This document shows, piece after piece, positions 58,414 through 64,000 of a stretch of 64,000 bases of DNA. Under the pieces are notes generated by a model. That model worked only from the letters and a program-made list of their open reading frames with translations, searched no databases and was not told the origin of the DNA. The stretch is taken from assembly GCF_000430505.1 (NCBI RefSeq), contig NZ_KE387154.1:58530-122529 (forward strand), read 5' to 3'. Position 1 is the first letter of the stretch. Every line of letters starts with the position of its first letter. Made by a program: the position numbers and the translations under genes. This DNA comes from Eisenibacter elegans DSM 3317. Lineage in GTDB: Bacteria; Bacteroidota; Bacteroidia; Cytophagales; Microscillaceae.

Positions 58414-59913
58414 ATGAACACACGTGCCAAGCAAACTTGTGCAGTGATAGGAGCAGGGCCGGCGGGATTGGCCTCGGCCATCCGTATGGCCAACAAAGGC
58501 TATCAGGTTACTGTTTTTGAGGCCAATGCCCACGCTGGCGGAAAGCTATCGCAAAGCGAAACAAACGGATATCGTTTCGATATGGGGCCTTCTGTATTTA
58601 CAATGCCCAGCTTTGTAGACGAGCTGTACCGCATCTCTGGCAAAAACCCCCGCGACTACTATGACTACCAGCCACTCGACCCTGTATACCGCTATTTTTA
58701 TGAAGACGGCACACATATCGTCGCCTACAAATCGCCCGAACGCTTTGCTGAGGAAGTAGCTACCAAAACCACCGAAAACAAAGACAAAATATTGGCCTAC
58801 CTCCAAGATGTGGCTTATAAATATAATCTGACTGCCGACATCTTCTTGCACAACTCGCTACACAAAGTCAAGAACTATCTCACCAAACGCGTAGCACGCG
58901 GTCTATGGAATTTTGGCAAGCTCGAAGCTTTCCGTACGATGGATACAGCCAACAAACACCATTTCAAAGACCCACGTGTGGTGCAGCTCTTCAACCGTTA
59001 TGCCACCTACAACGGCTCCAATCCCTACGAGGCACCAGCCACGCTCAATGTGATTCCACACCTCGAAATAAACCTAGGAGCCTATCTGCCTCACGGCGGG
59101 ATGTATAGCATCACGAAAGGGCTAGTGCGCTTGGCCGAAGACCTTGGGGTGGAGTTTAGATTTGAGACCAAGGTAGAGGAGATTGTCTTGCAACAAGGCC
59201 GCGCAACAGGCATACGCGCCAAAGGCGAAACAGAGGCTTTTGATTGTGTAATCAGCAATATGGATGTATACAACACCTACAAACACCTTTTGCCCAAAGC
59301 CAAAAAACCGCAACGCACACTTTCGCAGCCCAAGTCTAGTTCGGCTATTATTTTTTACTGGGGTATCAAACACAGCTTTGAGCAGCTGGGGCTACACAAT
59401 ATCTTCTTCTCTGATAACTACCCAGCGGAGTTTGACCATATCTTTCACAAAAAACAACTCTACAACGACCCTACCATTTACCTTAACATCACTTCTAAGT
59501 ACGCCAAAGAGGATGCTCCCGAGGGCTGTGAGAACTGGTTTACGATGATCAATGCCCCTCACAACGACGGACAAGACAACTGGGATGAGATGATAGCCCA
59601 AACCCGCGAAAACCTTATTGCCAAGCTTAGCCGACATCTCAAAACTGATATCCGCCCGCTGATTGAGTGTGAGCTGATTTGGGAGCCTCGCAAAATCGAA
59701 GCGTTGACTTCGAGCGCCTTTGGGGCAATTTATGGCAATAGCTCCAACAATAAGTTTGCGGCTTTCTTGCGCCATGCCAACTTCTCGTCAAGCATCAAAA
59801 ACCTCTATTTCTGTGGCGGAAGCGTACATCCGGGGCCTAGTATTCCGCTTTGTATGCTATCAGCCAAAATCACGACAGACCTCATTGCTCCGGCTGTGGC
59901 CGCCAAGGGCTAG
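58414..59913 (+). CDS. Carotenoid desaturase of the CrtI/CrtD family
   Basis: A 499-residue FAD enzyme. The N-terminal dinucleotide fold is 'AVIGAGPAGLASAIRMANKGYQVTVFEANAHAGGKLSQSETNGYRFDMGPSVFTMP'. The C-terminal FAD motif is 'FCGGSVHPGPSIPLCMLSAKITTDLI', where the GGSVHPG...IPL wording is that of CrtD-type 3,4-desaturases of hydroxylated carotenoids rather than CrtI phytoene desaturase ('GAGTHPGAGIPG'). Saproxanthin/flexixanthin-type pigments of Cytophagales need such a step. No crtB, crtI or cruF genes lie nearby. The ATG at 58414 is used rather than an upstream TTG. A terminator follows. Confidence 0.88.
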   Translation: MNTRAKQTCAVIGAGPAGLASAIRMANKGYQVTVFEANAHAGGKLSQSETNGYRFDMGPSVFTMPSFVDELYRISGKNPRDYYDYQPLDPVYRYFYEDGTHIVAYKSPERFAEEVATKTTENKDKILAYLQDVAYKYNLTADIFLHNSLHKVKNYLTKRVARGLWNFGKLEAFRTMDTANKHHFKDPRVVQLFNRYATYNGSNPYEAPATLNVIPHLEINLGAYLPHGGMYSITKGLVRLAEDLGVEFRFETKVEEIVLQQGRATGIRAKGETEAFDCVISNMDVYNTYKHLLPKAKKPQRTLSQPKSSSAIIFYWGIKHSFEQLGLHNIFFSDNYPAEFDHIFHKKQLYNDPTIYLNITSKYAKEDAPEGCENWFTMINAPHNDGQDNWDEMIAQTRENLIAKLSRHLKTDIRPLIECELIWEPRKIEALTSSAFGAIYGNSSNNKFAAFLRHANFSSSIKNLYFCGGSVHPGPSIPLCMLSAKITTDLIAPAVAAKG

Positions 59914-59958
59914 CCCTCAGAGTACCTAATTAGCCTCTCATCAGGGAACTTAATGCAC

Positions 59959-59986
59959 AACGCCACCCCCCATAGGAGGTGGCGTT
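59959..59986. terminator. Bidirectional terminator between desaturase and Fe-S protein genes
   Basis: AACGCCACC/GGTGGCGTT stem around CCCCATAGGA, between convergent genes. TTTGCTTTT follows on plus. Confidence 0.72.
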
Positions 59987-60032
59987 TGCTTTTGATAAGA
60001 ATATATTTCCCTTACAAAAGAAGGCGATGTTG

Positions 60033-60836
60033 TTAGGCTAGGCCTTCGGCTTGAGCGACAAGCTCAGCAATATCATAGACCTTGATTTGCCCTTCTTTTT
60101 CTTTGTATTTGACCCCATCTGTCAGCATCAGCATACAAAAAGGACAAGCAGCAGCGACGACATCAGCCTTGGCCTCGAGCACATCGTTCATACGCTCGTA
60201 GTGTACTTCTTCTTTGCCTTTTTCGGCATCTTTGAAGATTTGAGCGCCGCCAGCGCCACAGCACAGCCCCTTGGTACGGCAACGTTTCATCTCTACCAGT
60301 TCGGCATCGAGCTGCTCCAATACTTTGCGTGGGGCTTCGTAAATGTTATTGGCACGCCCAAGATAGCAAGAGTCATGATAAGTAATGCGCTTGCCCTTAA
60401 ACTCGCCGCCGCCTTGCATTTTGACTAGACCCGCATCGATGAGTTGTTGTAAGTAAGTAGCATGGTGCAAAACCTCGTATTCCCCACCTAGACCGGGGTA
60501 CTCATTCTTGAAAATGTTGAAACAATGTGGGCAGGCAGTAACGATTTTCTTTACACCATAAGTATTGAGCGTTTCGATGTTTTGCATGGCCTGCATTTGG
60601 AACAAAAACTCGTTGCCGGCACGCTTGGCAGGGTCTCCGGTACACATCTCTTCTGGGCCAAGTACAGCAAAGTCGACATTGAGCTTGTTAAGTATTTTCA
60701 CAAAAGCGATGGTTACAGACTTGTAGCGGTTGTCGAACGAACCAGCACAACCAACCCAAAAGAGGACTTCGGGGGTGCGGCCTTCGGCAGCCAAATCAGC
60801 CATAAGTGGCGCTTTAAAATGTTGTGAGTTATCCAT
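60033..60836 (-). CDS. CCG-domain Fe-S protein (HdrB/GlpC-like), electron-transfer partner
   Basis: A 267-residue cytoplasmic protein with two cysteine-rich CCG domains. The first is 'EVLFWVGCAGSFDNRY' plus 'IVTACPHCFNIFKNEYPG' and the second 'ITYHDSCYLGRANNIY' plus 'TKGLCCGAGGAQIF...AAACPFCMLML'. Such domains hold the noncubane [4Fe-4S] clusters of heterodisulfide reductase HdrB, or Fe-S sites in glycolate/glycerol-3-phosphate oxidases. It lies 46 nt after the membrane 4Fe-4S gene and is its probable partner. The pair is widespread in Bacteroidota but has no agreed substrate. Confidence 0.9.
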   Translation of the reverse strand: MDNSQHFKAPLMADLAAEGRTPEVLFWVGCAGSFDNRYKSVTIAFVKILNKLNVDFAVLGPEEMCTGDPAKRAGNEFLFQMQAMQNIETLNTYGVKKIVTACPHCFNIFKNEYPGLGGEYEVLHHATYLQQLIDAGLVKMQGGGEFKGKRITYHDSCYLGRANNIYEAPRKVLEQLDAELVEMKRCRTKGLCCGAGGAQIFKDAEKGKEEVHYERMNDVLEAKADVVAAACPFCMLMLTDGVKYKEKEGQIKVYDIAELVAQAEGLA

Positions 60837-60882
60837 AGTTTGTTTATGTCAGTGTAAGAGTAAAGTGTTTGGGCAAGTATGG

Positions 60883-62211
60883 CTATTTGTTCAACTCTTC
60901 TACCCAGTTGAATCGGTCAGAGGGTGAGAATTTCCACGGAGCCATGTTGTTTTCGATGTTGGCAAACATGTTGTTCCAAGAAGCAGGCGTACCGGTTTCT
61001 TCCATCGCAATATGTCGGCGTAGTTCTACGATGATGTTGAGTGGGTCAATGCTTACAGGGCAAGCCTCCACACAGGCATTGCAGGTATTGCAGGCCATTA
61101 GTTCTTCTTTGGAGATGTAGCGGTCGCTATAGAGCGCATCGCCCATTTCGAGGGCTTCGGCCAGAGTTTTGCCTTGGCTGAGATAATTCCCTACTTCTTC
61201 TACACGGTCACGGGTATCCATCATGACCTTGCGCGGAGAGAGTTTTTTGCCTGTGATATTGGCCGGGCACTGCTCCGTACAGCGGCCACACTCCGTACAA
61301 GAGTAGGCATCCATGAGGTTTTTCCAAGTCAGGTCGGTTACATCTTTGGCTCCAAACTTGGCCTCGCCTTCGTCAGCGCCGTCGTCTTCCATCAGCCCCA
61401 TGGCCAGCTTTACCTCACGGGTAACAGTAGACATATTCTCAAATTTGCCAAAAGGCTCCATATTGGAGAAATATGCATTGGGGAAGGCCAAGAAGATGTG
61501 TAGGTGCTTGGAGTAGGTTACATACAGCGCAAAGGCCATAATGCCCAAGATGTGTAGCCACCAACCCACACGCTCAATTCCTATTAGCGCGCCGGTATCT
61601 AGCCCTGCCATCAGTGGCATAAGGTATTGGCTGAAAGTAAATGCGCCAACGACGGCGTAGTGGTCTGTGCCTCGAAGCTGAAGGAGGCTGTCGGCGGCGT
61701 TCATTGTCAAGATGGCCAACATCAACACAATCTCTATTGTCAAAATAAGGTTGCCGTCCATCTGTGGCCAACCCTTCATCTCTGGCTTGTGGAAACGCTC
61801 AATCTTGAGCACATTGCGGCGGATCAAGAAAATCACACAAGTAATGATTACGCCAATAGCCAGAAACTCGAAGAAGCCGATAACCACCCCATAAAAGCTC
61901 CCTAAGAAAGGCGCAAAAACACGGTGTGTGCCAAAGATGCCATCAATCACAATTTCTAATACCTCGATATTGATAAGCAAAAAACCGGCATAGATGATAA
62001 AGTGCATCAAGCCAATAAGCGGCTTATCAAACATCTTTTGCTGCCCAAATGCCAAGAGCAGCATCTTTTTTAAGCGCTCCGAAGGGCGATCTTTGCGCGA
62101 CAGAGGCCGGCCTAGCTGAATGTTGCCGGCAATCCGACGAACACGGCGGCTAATAAAAAACGCCGCCACTGCCAGACATACGATGAACGCAACTTGCTGA
62201 ATAACTTGCAT
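60883..62211 (-). CDS. Membrane 4Fe-4S protein with NarI-like heme domain (HdrC/DsrM-like)
   Basis: A 442-residue protein. The N-terminal ~270 residues are membrane-bound with about five to six TM helices and conserved His residues typical of NarI-type b-heme ligands ('GLMHFIIYAGFLLINIEVL', 'VGWWLHILGIMAFALYVTYSKHLHIFLAF'). The C-terminal part has two ferredoxin-like Cys clusters, 'CTECGRCTEQCPANITGKKLSP' and 'CNTCNACVEACPVSIDPL'. The fused layout resembles DsrM/DsrK- and Hdr-like quinone:thiol modules: electrons between the quinone pool and a cytoplasmic partner, here the CCG protein. The start ATG at 62211 gives a TM helix within 10 residues. Confidence 0.9.
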   Translation of the reverse strand: MQVIQQVAFIVCLAVAAFFISRRVRRIAGNIQLGRPLSRKDRPSERLKKMLLLAFGQQKMFDKPLIGLMHFIIYAGFLLINIEVLEIVIDGIFGTHRVFAPFLGSFYGVVIGFFEFLAIGVIITCVIFLIRRNVLKIERFHKPEMKGWPQMDGNLILTIEIVLMLAILTMNAADSLLQLRGTDHYAVVGAFTFSQYLMPLMAGLDTGALIGIERVGWWLHILGIMAFALYVTYSKHLHIFLAFPNAYFSNMEPFGKFENMSTVTREVKLAMGLMEDDGADEGEAKFGAKDVTDLTWKNLMDAYSCTECGRCTEQCPANITGKKLSPRKVMMDTRDRVEEVGNYLSQGKTLAEALEMGDALYSDRYISKEELMACNTCNACVEACPVSIDPLNIIVELRRHIAMEETGTPASWNNMFANIENNMAPWKFSPSDRFNWVEELNK

Positions 62212-62278
62212 ATACGATTAGTTGTTGAGAGTGAAGAAAAACAAATATCGATTTTTTTTAAAATTTTTGCGCAAACTG

Positions 62279-62309
62279 TTTGCGATATACAAAAACGGGT
62301 GTACCTTTG
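62279..62309 (+). promoter_or_regulatory. Promoter of tRNA-Phe (perfect Bacteroidota consensus)
   Basis: TTTG (62279-62282), 19 nt, TACCTTTG (62302-62309), placed 34 nt before the tRNA 5' end. A perfect match. Confidence 0.8.
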
Positions 62310-62343
62310 CATTCCCAAACGACGACAAAAAGTCTTCAAAAAT

Positions 62344-62416
62344 GGTGACGTAGCTCAGTTGGTAGAGCAAAGGACTGAAAATCCTTGTGTCGGTGGTTCG
62401 ATTCCACTCGTCACCA
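62344..62416 (+). tRNA. tRNA-Phe (anticodon GAA)
   Basis: Acceptor GGTGACG/CGTCACC, D arm GCTC-AGTTGGTA-GAGC, anticodon arm AGGAC-TGAAAAT-CCT-type giving GAA, T arm CGGTGG-TTCGATT-CCACTCG, discriminator A. CCA is not encoded (next bases CTTCC). 73 nt. Confidence 0.95.
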
Positions 62417-62426
62417 CTTCCCAAAA

Positions 62427-62453
62427 CCGAACAATTACTTGTTCGGTTTTTTT
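62427..62453 (+). terminator. Rho-independent terminator of tRNA-Phe
   Basis: CCGAACAA/TTGTTCGG perfect 8-bp stem around TTAC, followed by seven T residues, 10 nt after the tRNA. Confidence 0.9.
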
Positions 62454-62683
62454 GTGTTTGTACCAATGCCAAACACGATGCGAAGTGAAGATACAAAATA
62501 TTGTCTATCATTTTTGTTTGAGTACTCATAAATTGAGAGGGAATTCAAAAAGGTTTATCCCGCGCATTTTGCGCAAGGCTGTACCAACAAAAATACAACA
62601 ATATGCTCGGCCTGCATACTATTTTTGCACCAAACCAACTAATATTGACCGATTCTAAATAAGCCACAAAACCGTAGGGAGTC

Positions 62684-63868
62684 CTAAGGGTTCAAGACAA
62701 TACGGAAGGTCGTCCCTTTATCGATTTCAGAGTTTTTGATAAAAATCTGCCCTCGGTGATACTCCTCAATAATCCGCTTGGCCAAGGTAAGCCCCAGCCC
62801 CCAGCCCCGCTTTTTGGTCGTAAACCCAGGGCTGAACACCCTCTTAATGTCTTTCTTGGCAATTCCCTTGCCTGTGTCGCTGATGTCTATCAACACCCTA
62901 TCTTCGGGGCTTCGGCTCATAATAATGAGTATATCACCTTGGCTTTCCATCGCATCTACGGCGTTCTTGCAAATGTTCTCAATCACCCACTCAAACAAGT
63001 GCCGGTTCATCTTCACCCGCACGTGCCGCTCCAAGTGGTTTTCGATACGTATAGTAACCTTGCTCGACACACGGCGCTGAAGGTAATTGACAATGCCAAG
63101 CAAGATAAAATACACATCCTCGGGTTTGATTGTGGGCTCAGACCCAATATTGGAAAACCGCGCCGTTACTACTTGCAAACGACGGACATCCTTTTCCAGC
63201 TCCATCATAATCTCCTCTTGGTCGTAGTGCGGATCAACACGCATATAATCTATCCAAGCCATCAACGACGAAATAGGCGTTCCTAGTTGGTGGGCTGTCT
63301 CTTTGGCCAGCCCAACCCAGACCCTGTTTTGCTCTGCCCGCCTCGAATAGCTGAAAGCAATGTATATCAGAAACCCCAGCGTACCCAACACCATAAACTG
63401 AATATAGGGATAATAGCGCAACTGTGAGAGCAGGTTAGAGTTTCGATAATAAATATAACTGACCGTATCGTCGTCAATCTCGACCGCAATCGGGGGGTTT
63501 TGTTGTTTCATCAAAGCCAACTCCTTGGCCAACCTTTGCTCCATATAAGCCAAAGGAGCGCGCTCCGGCGTATCAATATTGCGATAGCTGATGATGCTGT
63601 CGTTTTGCACCAAAATCACTGGAATAGAACTATTGGCACCAATAATTTCCTGCAGCAAAAAGGTCAGCTCCTCATCAATATCTGACCGGATAACAAAGGT
63701 CAGGGCCTTGGCATACAAATCGATGATGCGCTGTTCTCGCTCGGCCAGCTTCTGTACCAACAAGTGGGTATAGTACAACGAAGCCACACAAAAAATTAGC
63801 GCTACTACAGCAAAACCACTCTTAAAACGTGACTTCTCCTGATATATGTCCGAAAATAACTTGTTCAT
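62684..63868 (-). CDS. Sensor histidine kinase
   Basis: A 394-residue membrane sensor kinase. The ATG at 63868 is preferred; the frame extends to 63970. It has two TM helices (~18-38 'GFAVVALIFCVASLYYTHLL' and ~165-185 'FMVLGTLGFLIYIAFSYS') around a periplasmic sensor of ~125 residues. The dimerisation/phospho-His helix is 'LAKETAHQLGTPISSLMAW', the N box 'VIENICKNAVDAMESQ', the G1 box 'VLIDISDTGKGIAKKDIKRVFSPG', and the G2 'KKRGWGLGLTLAKRIIEEYHRGQIF'. The cognate response regulator is not in the window. The signal sensed is unknown. Confidence 0.92.
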   Translation of the reverse strand: MNKLFSDIYQEKSRFKSGFAVVALIFCVASLYYTHLLVQKLAEREQRIIDLYAKALTFVIRSDIDEELTFLLQEIIGANSSIPVILVQNDSIISYRNIDTPERAPLAYMEQRLAKELALMKQQNPPIAVEIDDDTVSYIYYRNSNLLSQLRYYPYIQFMVLGTLGFLIYIAFSYSRRAEQNRVWVGLAKETAHQLGTPISSLMAWIDYMRVDPHYDQEEIMMELEKDVRRLQVVTARFSNIGSEPTIKPEDVYFILLGIVNYLQRRVSSKVTIRIENHLERHVRVKMNRHLFEWVIENICKNAVDAMESQGDILIIMSRSPEDRVLIDISDTGKGIAKKDIKRVFSPGFTTKKRGWGLGLTLAKRIIEEYHRGQIFIKNSEIDKGTTFRIVLNP

Positions 63869-64000
63869 AATCCCAAAACAATGACACCCCGCAGGTATTT
63901 GTAATGTACGGGCGGAATTTACGGAAACAAAATGAGAAAAATTCGGGTTTTTGGGAATGGATAGCGACAATACAAATACCGCAAGCTATCCAACACAAAC

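Overview
The window looks like a chromosomal segment of a Bacteroidota bacterium, most likely a Cytophagales-type gliding or pigmented aerobe. The genus is not determined. The evidence is: promoters of the Bacteroidota type (TTTG, 19-20 nt, TAnnTTTG) upstream of a tRNA and several genes; almost no Shine-Dalgarno sequences; a TonB-dependent receptor with a carboxypeptidase-like N-terminal domain; twin OmpH/Skp genes; a patatin fused to an Omp85 barrel; a GSCFA protein; a CrtD/CrtI-type carotenoid desaturase; and many small secreted or outer-membrane proteins. I see no prophage, insertion sequence or CRISPR array. This is mostly core chromosome with three complete or partial tRNA genes.

Layout. 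1-10.5 kb: the end of a tRNA-Glu, then mostly leftward genes for envelope proteins (LD-carboxypeptidase, two OmpH-like chaperones, several unknown secreted proteins), a sirtuin deacylase and a ZIP metal transporter. 10.5-23.3 kb: one large rightward branched-chain amino acid operon, ilvE-ilvD-ilvB-ilvN-ilvC-ilvA-leuC-leuD-leuB-leuA. It has an excellent promoter and a 20-residue leader peptide made mostly of Leu/Val/Ile. An intrinsic terminator and a competing antiterminator follow, which together form a classical ribosome-mediated attenuator. 23.3-24.0 kb: a decayed DUF4139-family pseudogene. 24.2-29.4 kb: an ArsC/Spx-like protein, cystathionine beta-synthase-like enzyme, M20 dipeptidase, AhpD-like protein, a solitary cytochrome oxidase subunit III and a small HNH protein. 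29.5-34.1 kb: a candidate metal-uptake pair (TonB receptor and acidic lipoprotein) whose promoter carries a TGCAA-N5-TTGCA palindrome, then a PhoD-like phosphatase. 34.1-45.6 kb: leftward genes for M42 peptidase, GSCFA protein, patatin-Omp85, RibD, a methyltransferase, PurE, PurK, polyprenyl synthase and enoyl-CoA hydratase. 45.9-49.5 kb: DUF427-egtB-egtD (ergothioneine) and a RarD-like transporter. 49.5-64 kb: a TPR/SpoIIE phosphatase, an inner-membrane OmpA-domain protein, HMG-CoA lyase, tRNA-Ala, a degenerate NlpC/P60 protein, a PiT-like transporter, an M14 peptidase, the carotenoid desaturase, an HdrB/HdrC-like Fe-S pair, tRNA-Phe and a histidine kinase.

How it fits together. The ilv-leu operon is a complete route from threonine and pyruvate to Ile, Val and Leu. 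Its acetolactate synthase small subunit is of the short IlvM-like kind, and LeuA lacks the C-terminal leucine-binding domain, so transcriptional attenuation may carry much of the end-product control. Three copies of a GC-rich structured intergenic repeat lie in or just after this operon, and an AT-rich gap between ilvD and ilvB holds a cluster of AGTCA motifs. I did not find a clearly new multi-gene defence or secretion system. The strongest candidates for something undescribed are the attenuator and its accessory repeats, the metal-uptake locus, and the NlpC/P60 protein that lacks both catalytic histidines.
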